This document shows, piece after piece, positions 50,595 to 58,507 of a stretch of 64,000 bases of DNA. The translations under genes and the position numbers were made by a program. The stretch spans positions 1-64,000 of the forward strand of contig JAGYKI010000011.1 of the NCBI GenBank assembly GCA_018401735.1, read 5' to 3'. This DNA comes from Schleiferiaceae bacterium. Its GTDB lineage: Bacteria; Bacteroidota; Bacteroidia; Flavobacteriales; Schleiferiaceae. Under the pieces are notes generated by a model. That model saw only the letters and a list, made by a program, of their open reading frames with translations, was not told the origin of the DNA and did no database searches. Position 1 is the first letter of the stretch. Each line of letters opens with the position of its first letter.

Positions 50595-51401
50595 ATGAGA
50601 TTCGAACTTAATCTGAGTAAAATGCCCGCATGGCAAGATGATGAAAAGGTACAATATATCCTCAAGGCAGATGATGATTTTATCAGGCTTAATCAACTAA
50701 TTGGTCGCCAAATTACAATAGAATTCCTTAATGAGAAACACTGTTCTAATTGTGGAAATAAGTTTGCCGACTTGTTTCGAATGGGCTTTTGCAAGAATTG
50801 TTTTTTTACGGCACCGCAGGCGGGTGAAAGCATTATAAGGCCAGAGTTAAGCCAAGCGCATTTGGGTATTGAAGATCGCGATTTAGATTTTGAAAAATCC
50901 TACCAGCTGCAAGAGCATATTGTGTATTTGGCCAATGGTGGCGATTTAAAAGTGGGGGTAACCCGCGCCAAGCAAATGCAAAATCGTTGGATAGATCAGG
51001 GGGCATCGGAAGCGATAGTTTTGGCGCGTACCGAAAATCGCTTTCAGGCGGGTGAAATGGAAGTAGCGCTGAAAGGCTTAATGGGCGACAAAACACCTTG
51101 GCGGAAGATGCTGAAGAATGAAATTCCAACGATTGATTTGGTAAAGGAAAAGCTCAAGGTAAAGGAAAGCCTTTCGGCGGAAATGCAACAATTTTTTGCA
51201 GCGGGGGAAGATGAGGTATATCAGTTTAATTATCCCGTTGAGGAATGGCCTACCAAGATTAGCACGCTTAATTTAGACAAAGAACCTAAGGCAGAGGCGG
51301 TATTAAAAGGGATACGGGGTCAATATTTAATCTTACAAGGCGGATTAGTTTTTAATATCCGCGCCCATACTGGTTTTAGGGTTTCTTTCGCTTTCGCTTG
51401 A
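50595..51401 (+). CDS. DUF2797 domain protein with zinc-ribbon-like cysteines
   Basis: 268 residues. Cys at 'CSNCGNK' and 'CKNCFF' (about residues 50-75) form a likely zinc site. The central 'EHIVYLANGGDLKVGVTRAKQMQNRWIDQGA' (parts VYLANGGDLKVGVTR and NRWIDQGAS), followed by Arg and Glu-containing helices, resembles a GIY-YIG nuclease core; that link is my inference. Function unknown. Its 3' end overlaps the convergent membrane-protein gene by 26 bases. Confidence 0.83.
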   Translation: MRFELNLSKMPAWQDDEKVQYILKADDDFIRLNQLIGRQITIEFLNEKHCSNCGNKFADLFRMGFCKNCFFTAPQAGESIIRPELSQAHLGIEDRDLDFEKSYQLQEHIVYLANGGDLKVGVTRAKQMQNRWIDQGASEAIVLARTENRFQAGEMEVALKGLMGDKTPWRKMLKNEIPTIDLVKEKLKVKESLSAEMQQFFAAGEDEVYQFNYPVEEWPTKISTLNLDKEPKAEAVLKGIRGQYLILQGGLVFNIRAHTGFRVSFAFA

Positions 51402-52341
51402 TGCGTGCTAATTCACTGCGGTTTAAACTCGCCAATCCGATTAAGGATGGAATGGCCATATTAAAGAACCAAACTAAAGTGCTGCCGATTACAAATACTA
51501 AAGACTGATCACTAAAGAAACTAAAGAAGTAAAATGAAAGCGCTCCTTTAATTAAGAAGTCGAGTCCCGCAAAAGTTGGGGTTACTGCCGAAATAAAATA
51601 ATAAAGAGGAATAGCGTAGAGGATTTCCAATTTAATACTCTCGGGTTGAAGAAAGTATAAGGAAATAAGCAGTTGCGCCGAGAAAATAAGGAAGCGAAAT
51701 GAATGGATTCCAAGTAAGACGCTTTTTAATTTGGAATCCGGCTCGCCTTTGATGAGGTAGTGGGCCAAGGGATATTTAAAAAGCTGGCGCTGATGCAGAG
51801 AACTTATTATTTTCTCGAGACTGAAATAGATAACTAAGCTAAAAAGGGTAGCCATAAATGCCAGTAAAGTATAGGCCATTTGTCCAGCATTAATGAACCA
51901 AAGGCAGGCAATTAATAAGCTCACTATGGTTTTGCTAAAAAGCTTAGGGCCGTGGGTCCAAAAAGTCAGGAAAAGTGCTTTCGAGCGATGAGTTTGATCT
52001 TCTTGCACAATATAGCGACCGAGAATTTCGCCGCTGTTAAGTGGGGTGATAAAGGCTAAGCCGTAACATTTAATATTTTGCCAAATAGCTTTTTTAATAC
52101 TGATGGGGCTTATCAACGCTTGAATTTTTTGCCAAGCGATGGCATCAAAAGTGATATTTAAAAACCAGAGTAGACTAAAAAGGAAAAGACTTATTAGGCT
52201 GCGGTTAAGCTCGAGACTTAATTCGAAATCTCTAAACTGAGACTTCTCTAGCTTTAGCCACAAAAGATAACTAGCCACGAATACTAGTGTAATCTTTAAG
52301 ATGCGGAAGAGCCATTTTTTACCAGATATCGATTTCTTCAC
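51376..52341 (-). CDS. Lysylphosphatidylglycerol synthase TM-region-like (flippase-like) membrane protein
   Basis: 321 residues with about eight membrane helices. 'WQNIKCYGLAFITPLNSGEILGRYI' and 'LYYFISAVTPTFAGLDFLIKGAL' carry the P-x-x-x-G-E and T-P-T-x-x-G-L-D-like motifs of the UPF0104/LPG synthase TM family, which includes lipid flippase-type domains. No aminoacyl-transfer domain is fused. It overlaps the queuosine transporter gene by 23 bases and probably shares its transcript. Confidence 0.7.
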   Translation of the reverse strand: MKKSISGKKWLFRILKITLVFVASYLLWLKLEKSQFRDFELSLELNRSLISLFLFSLLWFLNITFDAIAWQKIQALISPISIKKAIWQNIKCYGLAFITPLNSGEILGRYIVQEDQTHRSKALFLTFWTHGPKLFSKTIVSLLIACLWFINAGQMAYTLLAFMATLFSLVIYFSLEKIISSLHQRQLFKYPLAHYLIKGEPDSKLKSVLLGIHSFRFLIFSAQLLISLYFLQPESIKLEILYAIPLYYFISAVTPTFAGLDFLIKGALSFYFFSFFSDQSLVFVIGSTLVWFFNMAIPSLIGLASLNRSELARIKRKRKKP

Positions 52342-53020
52342 TTTTTTGTAAATTGAAGTAGCGACGAATAAGGTAAATCAAAGGGTAAATTAAGAGCGTA
52401 TCTGCAGCAGCGAAAAGCGCTTTAAATAGCCAACCATCTTTAACCAAGCCCCCAATAAAAGCGAAGCTTTCTACGCCAATAAATAATACTGTGGTAACTA
52501 ATATAGTGTCTACCAGCTGGGAAAAAATGGTAGAAACATTGTTGCGTAGCCATAAATATTTGCCATTGGTTTTCTTCTTAATGGCGTGAAAGATACGCAC
52601 ATCAATAAATTGGGCTACTAGATAAGCCAGCATGGAAGCCAGAATCACTCGGCTTGAACTTTGGAAAACCTGATCAAACTGTTCGTTACTAACGGGGCTA
52701 TTGCTAATGGCGGGAAAAATATGCCCTAAATAAAGAATAAGCAGAACTAAAAGCGAAGCGAATAATCCGGCGAAAACCACGCGGTTGGTGTTCTTCCGAC
52801 CGTAAACTTCGGAAAGGATGTCGGTAATTAAAAAAGTTAGCGGGTAGGGAATTACGCCGGCTGAAACGATGAAGGTTTTAAAGCCGAGATTAATGCTTAC
52901 AAACTTATTGGCGATTAAATTACAGGTTATTAAGGCCGCAATAAATAAAGCAGCCAGAATCAAATACATGATTCCGGCTTCTTTACGTTTAATGGTTTCT
53001 GTTTCCGTCAACTTAATCAA
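52319..53020 (-). CDS. Queuosine precursor transporter (YhhQ family)
   Basis: 233 residues, six membrane helices. 'ALFIAALITCNLIANKFV', 'YPLTFLITDILSEVYGRKNT' and 'AYLVAQFIDVRIFHAIK' are the family motifs, followed by 'WLRNNVSTIFSQLVDT'. The family imports 7-cyano- or 7-aminomethyl-7-deazaguanine for queuosine in tRNA. It overlaps sppA by 8 bases and the flippase-like gene by 23, making a tight three-gene operon. Confidence 0.93.
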   Translation of the reverse strand: MIKLTETETIKRKEAGIMYLILAALFIAALITCNLIANKFVSINLGFKTFIVSAGVIPYPLTFLITDILSEVYGRKNTNRVVFAGLFASLLVLLILYLGHIFPAISNSPVSNEQFDQVFQSSSRVILASMLAYLVAQFIDVRIFHAIKKKTNGKYLWLRNNVSTIFSQLVDTILVTTVLFIGVESFAFIGGLVKDGWLFKALFAAADTLLIYPLIYLIRRYFNLQKSEEIDIW

Positions 53021-54776
53021 TTACCAAGTCGTATTCCATGCGCATTTGCATGCCTTTGCGGCTTTGTGCTTGCTCTAAGAGCTCGAGGTAATGCCCAAAT
53101 TCTCCCAATTCAGCTTTAATGCTTGCGCCGCCCATTTGGTCTGAGAATTCTTTAATAAATGCTTGCAATGGATCTTCTAATTCGGGATAGGTTACCACGG
53201 AATAGCCTTCTTCTAAACCTGCTTTTTCAGCAGCAATATTTATGGCGTCGCTTAATCCACCGATAAGATCCACCAATCCTAATTCTTTCGCCCTAAGGCC
53301 AGAGTAAACTCTTCCTTGCCCGATGCTATCTACAAAAGCAAGGTCTAAACCACGTCCAGCAGCAACCCTACTTTTGAAGGTGCCGTAAATATTGTCAACC
53401 TGACGAATCAAGATTCTACGTTCCGAAGGACTTAAATCGCGATCGATGGTACCGATATCGGAATGAGTATTTGTTTTTACCGTTTCGATGTTAATTCCCA
53501 GTTTCTCATTCATAAGGTCTTGCGCGGTAAAAAATAAGCCAAAGGCACCAATACTTCCGGTTACGGTATTGGGCTGCGCCAAAATTGTATCGGCGAAGCA
53601 TGCGATATAATATCCACCACTAGCGGCTACATCTCCCATGGAGGCGATTACAGGTTTTTCGGTGCGGGCAAGGTCTACTTCACGCCAAATTACTTCCGAG
53701 GCAAGGGCGCTACCGCCGGGGCTGTTTACTCTTAAAACAATGGCTTTTACTTTATCGTTTAAACGCGCCTGACGCACCGCTGCAGCAATGCGATCAGATC
53801 CTATTATATACTCGCTGCCTTCGCCGCCACGTATCTCGCCTTGAGCAATAATAACGGCCACTCTTTGATCGCTATATTCGCTATTACCGTTTAAATCTAG
53901 CTGTTTGGCATATTTGGCAGGGCTAATAAAGTTCACCGCGCTAAATTTTTCGCTTTCGCTAGATTGGGTTAAAAGATCTTGAATTTGATCATAATAGGCT
54001 AATCCATCAATTAAACCTAGTTCTTTGGCTGCATGGACGTTAGTTAGTAAGCTATCTGCCGTAAGGTTCAACTGGGCAATGCTAATCCCTTTCGATTCGG
54101 CTAAATCACTGAGGTAAGTTCCCCAAAAGGAATTAAGTAATTCGCTTAATTGCATGCGGTTGGAATTAGACATTTCATCTAGAAGGTAGGGTTCTACCGC
54201 ACTTTTAAATTTGTTACCAGTAGCTCTAAGAACAACCGGTTTTACCCCTAATTTCTCTAGTGCTTTGCGGTAATAGGTAACGGAAGCACTTAGTCCTGAG
54301 AATTCTAAAATACCTTCGGGGTTTAAAAAAAAGCTGTCGGCAACGGAGCTTAGATATAATCCTTTTTGCGTTAGTATTTCACTGTAACCGTAGATGAATT
54401 TTCCAGAAGACTTGAAATCAATGAGGGCATCACGTATTTCTTTAAGCGTCGCATTTCCTGCGAGGGGAACACCGCCATCGAGATAGATGCCGATAATTTT
54501 CGGATCATCTTGGGCCGACTTTAAAGCACTAATGATGCTGGTAAGACCATTGGCTCTTTTTGGACTGCCTGATAGCGGGTCGAATTGCGCGAAGGGATTA
54601 TCTTGGGCCCTATCTACAAAAGTGGCATTCAGATCAATATGAAGTATGCTTTTGTCTTTAATTTCCAATTCAGGACTGCTAATTGAAGCGATAGAAGCAA
54701 AAAGTAGGAATATCAAGAAGAGGAGTATTGCGCCACCAATAATGGAGGCGAGTAACATTTTAAGGAAGGATTTCAT
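53013..54776 (-). CDS. sppA: Signal peptide peptidase SppA, 67-kDa type
   Basis: About 587 residues from ATG 54776. One N-terminal membrane helix (about 8-32) is followed by two tandem S49 domains. The catalytic Lys is expected in 'GNKFKSAVEPY' of the first domain and the nucleophilic Ser in 'GDVAASGGYYIAC' of the second, as in E. coli SppA. It degrades cleaved signal peptides in the membrane. The frame runs back to 54809, but the 11 extra residues precede a good ATG. Divergent from folK. Confidence 0.94.
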   Translation of the reverse strand: MKSFLKMLLASIIGGAILLFLIFLLFASIASISSPELEIKDKSILHIDLNATFVDRAQDNPFAQFDPLSGSPKRANGLTSIISALKSAQDDPKIIGIYLDGGVPLAGNATLKEIRDALIDFKSSGKFIYGYSEILTQKGLYLSSVADSFFLNPEGILEFSGLSASVTYYRKALEKLGVKPVVLRATGNKFKSAVEPYLLDEMSNSNRMQLSELLNSFWGTYLSDLAESKGISIAQLNLTADSLLTNVHAAKELGLIDGLAYYDQIQDLLTQSSESEKFSAVNFISPAKYAKQLDLNGNSEYSDQRVAVIIAQGEIRGGEGSEYIIGSDRIAAAVRQARLNDKVKAIVLRVNSPGGSALASEVIWREVDLARTEKPVIASMGDVAASGGYYIACFADTILAQPNTVTGSIGAFGLFFTAQDLMNEKLGINIETVKTNTHSDIGTIDRDLSPSERRILIRQVDNIYGTFKSRVAAGRGLDLAFVDSIGQGRVYSGLRAKELGLVDLIGGLSDAINIAAEKAGLEEGYSVVTYPELEDPLQAFIKEFSDQMGGASIKAELGEFGHYLELLEQAQSRKGMQMRMEYDLVID

Positions 54777-54787
54777 TTGAATATATT

Positions 54788-54795
54788 TAGTTTTG
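54788..54795 (+). promoter_or_regulatory. Candidate -7 element of folK
   Basis: TAGTTTTG matches TAnnTTTG. It overlaps the first TTG (54793) of the folK frame and so excludes it as the start. Confidence 0.45.
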
Positions 54796-54828
54796 CGTTT
54801 ATACAGCAATATTAAGTATTTGTTCAGT

Positions 54829-55335
54829 TTGCGAGAAATAAAAAGAGAAGCACATTTGCTGCTTGGCGGAAATTTAGGAGATGTGCAGAGGACTTTCGAA
54901 AAAGCTGAAGAATTTTTGTTAGGCTCTTTTACAATTCTGGGTAAATCTAGTTTATATCAAAGTGAACCTTGGGGAATGGTAAGTGAAAATCTATTTCTCA
55001 ACCAAGTTTGGAAAGTAGAGACGTTATTTAGCCCGCAATTACTTTTAGAAAAACTGCTAGCAGCAGAGCTTCAGTTTGGTAGGGAAAGATTAAGTCCTAT
55101 GGTTGAGGGTTCTTATTTTGATCGGACTTTAGATATTGATATTCTGTTTATGGGTGACTTGGTTTTAAATTCTGATAAACTTGTGTTGCCTCACCCTAGA
55201 TTACATTTACGTGCCTTTACTTTGCAAGCTTTAGTGGAGGTAGCCCCAGATTTTATTCATCCAGTTTTACTGAAATCCACTAGCTATCTTTTAGAAAACT
55301 GCACAGACCATGTTAAAGCGCGCAAGCTTGATTGA
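54829..55335 (+). CDS. folK: 2-amino-4-hydroxy-6-hydroxymethyldihydropteridine pyrophosphokinase
   Basis: About 168 residues. HPPK motifs: 'LLLGGNLGD', 'SSLYQSEPWG', 'ELQFGRERL', 'RTLDIDILF' (metal-binding Asp pair) and 'LPHPRLHLRAFTLQAL'. It makes the dihydropterin pyrophosphate for folate synthesis. No ATG exists at the right place; TTG 54829 is preferred (TTG 54820 is possible), because TTG 54793 lies in the -7 element. The 3' end overlaps the following kinase gene by 26 bases. Confidence 0.92.
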   Translation: MREIKREAHLLLGGNLGDVQRTFEKAEEFLLGSFTILGKSSLYQSEPWGMVSENLFLNQVWKVETLFSPQLLLEKLLAAELQFGRERLSPMVEGSYFDRTLDIDILFMGDLVLNSDKLVLPHPRLHLRAFTLQALVEVAPDFIHPVLLKSTSYLLENCTDHVKARKLD

Positions 55336-55936
55336 AGGGAAATACATTGCCATAGAGGGAAATATCGGGTCGGGTAAAACTACTTTAGCAAAGCTTCTAT
55401 CAGAAAGGCTTAATGCACGCTTGGTTTTAGAAGAATTTGAAGAAAACCCTTTTTTAGGGCGTTTCTATGAAGATAAAGAGCGATTTGCCTTTTCGGTTGA
55501 AATGTCATTTTTGGCAGATCGCTATCATCAACTCAGTAATTTACCCACTACACAAGATTTGTTTTTACCCAATTTGGTGGCTGATTACGCGCCTTTCAAG
55601 AGCTTAATTTTTGCCCAGAACAACCTGTCAGAAGTGGAATTTCAGCTTTATCGAAAATTTTGGCAAATGGCTTTGGGTAAGGTTCGGCAACCTGATTTGT
55701 TAATTTTTCTGCATCGCCCGCTTGAATCATTATTGAGGAATATTGACAAAAGAGGTCGTTTCTATGAAAAAAATATGAGTCATAACTATTTACTGAGGTT
55801 AAATGAAAGTTATGCCAGCTTTATTAAACAAAACTGGGCCTCCAAAGTCATCGATCTAAATGCGGACTCTTTTGATTTTTTACACTCCGAAAGTGATTTA
55901 GAACGGGTAGTTGACGCGGTTTTGGAGAAATACTGA
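55310..55936 (+). CDS. Deoxynucleoside kinase (second of two)
   Basis: 208 residues with P-loop GNIGSGKTT at 17-25, 'EEFEENPFLGRFY', 'FSVEMSFLADRYHQL', and lid 'NIDKRGRFYEKNMSHNYL'. It has 'VADYAPFKSLIFA' where the other kinase (47566-48180) has the DRT motif, so the two probably differ in substrate, as in paired dGK/dAK systems. ATG 55310 lies within the end of folK, so it is translated with folK. Confidence 0.92.
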   Translation: MLKRASLIEGKYIAIEGNIGSGKTTLAKLLSERLNARLVLEEFEENPFLGRFYEDKERFAFSVEMSFLADRYHQLSNLPTTQDLFLPNLVADYAPFKSLIFAQNNLSEVEFQLYRKFWQMALGKVRQPDLLIFLHRPLESLLRNIDKRGRFYEKNMSHNYLLRLNESYASFIKQNWASKVIDLNADSFDFLHSESDLERVVDAVLEKY

Positions 55937-55987
55937 TAACCAAGATTAGAAATAATGGCTTTTGAGAATTAGAATTGCAATAAAAAA

Positions 55988-56017
55988 TTTGCGATTCCGT
56001 CACTTTTAGTACATTTG
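55988..56017 (+). promoter_or_regulatory. Canonical promoter of the OmpA-family gene
   Basis: TTTG (55988-55991), 18 bases, TACATTTG (56010-56017). Predicted leader about 34 bases before ATG 56058. Confidence 0.78.
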
Positions 56018-56057
56018 CAAAGCATTAATTGATGCAAAACATAACCCACTTATATTT

Positions 56058-57479
56058 ATGAAAAGAATAAATTTACTTTTCGGACTTGCCTTTTTTGGAT
56101 TCGCTGCTAACGCTCAGACTGAAGAGGTGGTCCTTACAGAAGCTCACCCAAGTAACTTTCGCACTTGGTCGTTAGGCTTAAATGTTGGAGCTACTGCCTC
56201 TTTAGGAGATGCGGCTAGCTATTTTTTCGGCGACAAAACTGATGCAATGCCAAGTGGTGTTGGTGGTTTTGAAATTGGAGTACGTGGCCACTTAACCAAA
56301 TGGTTTTCACCCATGATAGGTGTTTCGGGAACTGGTGGTTTTCACCAAACTTCGGGAACTGCTCCAAATTATTATTATGAAGGTGATTACTTAGATGGTG
56401 ATATCAGTTTAGCATTCAATCTAACAAATATGTTTCTATACGGTAGAGAATACCAAAGAAAGCATGCAATGATATTCACGGTAGGTCTTGGAGCTACTTA
56501 TTTGGCAGCAACCGGCTTTGATGAAGCAGGCACCCAAGTAAGTTCAGTTGGTGGCGACAAACTATCCAGTGCAAGAGCTTTTACTACCGTGATTCCCTTG
56601 AAATTATGGTACAAACGTCAATTGAATGAAACATGGGATTTAGATATCCTTTACCGCAATACCTTTGCTCTTATTGATGGCGCTGATGCTTTAGGTAAAG
56701 GAGTGAATTCTGATTTCTTCGGTTATTTCGGTGTTGGTGCTACTTATAACTTTGGTGACAAAGAAAAAAAGAACATCGTTTATTACAGTCCTTACGAAGG
56801 TTTGTTTGCTGATCTTAAAGAAATTAAAGACAATTACGGTAAACTTACCAATGATGACGATGGTGACGGTGTAAGTAACCTATTCGACGTGGATAATTCT
56901 ACTCCAGCTGGTGTTAAAGTCGCTGCTAACGGAGCTCCAATGGATAGCGATGGTGATGGTATTCCTGATTACATGGATGCTGATCCATTCACCGCCAAAG
57001 GTGCTAAAGTTGATGCTGAAGGTCGTGCTATTGATTCTGATGGCGATGGTGTAGGTGATTATATGGATGCTGAGCCAAACACTCCTAAGGGCGCTTTAGT
57101 GAACTTCAATGGTGTTTCTGTTGCTAGTGCTGCCAATGCTGGAAGTGGTGGTGTAGGTGCTTACATGCCTTCAGTATTCTTTAACTTTAACAGTGTTTCT
57201 GTTACTGATGCTAATTACTTGAGATTAGCAGCAATTGCTAATGCATTAAAATCTAATCCTAATGTGAATATTGTATTAACTGGTCACAGTGATGCAACTG
57301 GCGCAGAAGAGTATAACAAGACTTTAGGTCAGCGCCGTGCTGATGCAGTAGCAAAAGAATTAACTCAAGTATTTGGAATTGATGCTTCTCGTATCGAAAC
57401 TAAATCCAGCGGTGAGTCTGAGCCATTGGCTAATGGTCACAATAACATCAACCGTAGAGTTGACGTATCGGTAAAATAA
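56058..57479 (+). CDS. OmpA family protein with barrel, TSP3 repeats and peptidoglycan-binding domain
   Basis: 473 residues: signal peptide (MKRINLLFGLAFFGFAANA), an eight-strand barrel to about 255, three calcium-binding thrombospondin type 3-like repeats ('DDDGDGVSNLFD', 'DSDGDGIPDYMD', 'DSDGDGVGDYMD'; about 270-340), and the OmpA domain (about 370-473) with 'NIVLTGHSDATGAEEYNKTLGQRRA' (parts LTGHSDATG and NKTLGQRRADAV) that contacts diaminopimelate. It ties the outer membrane to the wall. A strong promoter and terminator suggest an abundant single-gene message. Confidence 0.95.
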   Translation: MKRINLLFGLAFFGFAANAQTEEVVLTEAHPSNFRTWSLGLNVGATASLGDAASYFFGDKTDAMPSGVGGFEIGVRGHLTKWFSPMIGVSGTGGFHQTSGTAPNYYYEGDYLDGDISLAFNLTNMFLYGREYQRKHAMIFTVGLGATYLAATGFDEAGTQVSSVGGDKLSSARAFTTVIPLKLWYKRQLNETWDLDILYRNTFALIDGADALGKGVNSDFFGYFGVGATYNFGDKEKKNIVYYSPYEGLFADLKEIKDNYGKLTNDDDGDGVSNLFDVDNSTPAGVKVAANGAPMDSDGDGIPDYMDADPFTAKGAKVDAEGRAIDSDGDGVGDYMDAEPNTPKGALVNFNGVSVASAANAGSGGVGAYMPSVFFNFNSVSVTDANYLRLAAIANALKSNPNVNIVLTGHSDATGAEEYNKTLGQRRADAVAKELTQVFGIDASRIETKSSGESEPLANGHNNINRRVDVSVK

Positions 57480-57498
57480 GACAAGATTTTGATATTTT

Positions 57499-57526
57499 AA
57501 AAGGCTCCCAAGTGGGAGCCTTTTTT
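57499..57526 (+). terminator. Intrinsic terminator after the OmpA-family gene
   Basis: AAAAGGCTCC and GGAGCCTTTT pair around CAAGTG, followed by T-rich sequence. Confidence 0.88.
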
Positions 57527-57551
57527 ATTTTATATCAAGTTCGACCTTAGC

Positions 57552-57816
57552 TAACGTGAATTCGACGTAAAATCAGGCCTCAGCCCCCTTGTAAATAGTC
57601 GATTTCGAGCCTATGCCGTGAAGCAATAGCGGGCTATTGCAAGAAGCAGAGGCGCGGAAAGCCGCTTTTTAGAAGGGGCATAAATGGATTTTCCAATAAA
57701 AGTGAAAATACTTCATCTAGTTCATTTGCTGTAGCCCGCTACAGCTGCACGATCTAGACCTGTCTTTTCTTTTTATTGAAAATCTGAGGCTATGATTTAT
57801 AGTCGAACTCACGTTA
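57552..57816. repeat. MITE-like dispersed repeat, copy A (265 bp)
   Basis: The ends are imperfect inverted repeats of about 32 bp: left TAACGTGAATTCGAC, then AAATCAGGCCTCAG; right, read on the minus strand, TAACGTGAGTTCGAC, then AAATCATAGCCTCAG. Inside are a hairpin GCAATAGC-GG-GCTATTGC (57623-57640) and GAGGCGCGGAAAGCCGC. The same sequence is at 62733-62919 (about 78 bases shorter inside) and, decayed, at 17027-17160. TA at both outer ends would fit TA target duplication. No protein is encoded. With the solo end at 57913-57946 it fills most of the 464-base gap after the OmpA gene. Confidence 0.75.
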
Positions 57817-57912
57817 AATAGACAAAGAAACAATGGCGCGCGATAATCTAAGTAGTTAAACGTTAGGTGTTTCTGTTAGGAGTCACTGTTTTTGAGTGTC
57901 TGCGGGAATTAG

Positions 57913-57946
57913 ATTCTGATTTTAATCTATAGTCGAACTCGTGTTA
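57913..57946. repeat. Solo right end of the dispersed repeat
   Basis: TCTGATTTTAATCTATAGTC, continuing GAACTCGTGTTA, closely follows the right end of copies A and B (AATCTGAGGC, ATAGTCGAACTCACGTTA). It reaches the stop codon of the methyltransferase gene (57944-57946). The 96 bases between copy A and this end show no other feature. Confidence 0.55.
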
Positions 57947-58468
57947 TAAAGTCTTTCGGATATAATCCCATAATATGATGCCCGCACTAACGGAAATATT
58001 TAAGGAATGCTTGGTGCCAAATTGCGGGATTTCAATCGCACCATCGCAAAAGCTCAGTACTTCATCGCTTACGCCGCTTACTTCGTTGCCAAAGACGAAA
58101 ATTTGCTTCCAGGCTAAATTAGGTTGCCAATCGTTGAGCATAATAGAATTGGTAGTTTGCTCCACGGCCCATATTTGATAGCCATCTGCCTTGAGCGCCG
58201 CCAAGCCAGATAGGCCATGCGGCATTGCTTCCCATGCTACCGAATCGGTAGCTCCTAAGGCGGTTTTACGCATTTCTTTTACGGGTTCGGGACTAAGACC
58301 GCCAAGGTAGATTTTCTCGCAACGAAAGGCATCAGCACTGCGGAAAACGGATCCAACATTTAAAATACTGCGAATATCATCTAAGGCAATGCTAAAAGGA
58401 TGTTTCTTACTTTCTTTATATTCTTCCGCAGTCATTCTATTTAGCTCGCTCATGCGTAACTTTCTCAT
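57944..58468 (-). CDS. SpoU/TrmH family RNA methyltransferase
   Basis: 174 residues, the short form without an N-terminal RNA-binding domain. SPOUT motifs: 'SILNVGSVFRSADAF' (motif 1), 'IFVFGNEVSGVSDEVL' (motif 2) and 'IPQFGTKHSLNISVSAGIILWDY' (motif 3, given in parts: IPQFGTKHSLN and SVSAGIILWDY). It transfers methyl from SAM to a 2'-O of rRNA or tRNA; target unknown. Its last codons abut a repeat end. Divergent from mutS over 39 bases. Confidence 0.92.
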   Translation of the reverse strand: MRKLRMSELNRMTAEEYKESKKHPFSIALDDIRSILNVGSVFRSADAFRCEKIYLGGLSPEPVKEMRKTALGATDSVAWEAMPHGLSGLAALKADGYQIWAVEQTTNSIMLNDWQPNLAWKQIFVFGNEVSGVSDEVLSFCDGAIEIPQFGTKHSLNISVSAGIILWDYIRKTL

Positions 58469-58493
58469 AGCTTATAGTATTTTAGCCAAAGAT

Positions 58494-58501
58494 CAAAAGT
58501 A
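58494..58501 (-). promoter_or_regulatory. Candidate -7 element of the methyltransferase gene
   Basis: TACTTTTG on the minus strand matches TAnnTTTG and gives a leader of about 19 bases before ATG 58468. It ends seven bases before the divergent mutS start. Confidence 0.45.
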
Positions 58502-58507
58502 CTTTAA

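Noticed and set aside
54793..54828. TTG 54793 as folK start
   Set aside because: It overlaps the -7 element at 54788-54795, and the residues before the LLLGGNLGD motif would be longer than in the family.
56868..57080. DNA-level tandem repeat
   Set aside because: The GATGGTGATGG-type repetition encodes TSP3 calcium-binding repeats of the OmpA-family protein and needs no separate explanation.
57480..57943. Possible small gene in the gap after the OmpA-family gene
   Set aside because: No frame of useful length or signal; the gap is explained by the terminator, repeat copy A and a solo repeat end.
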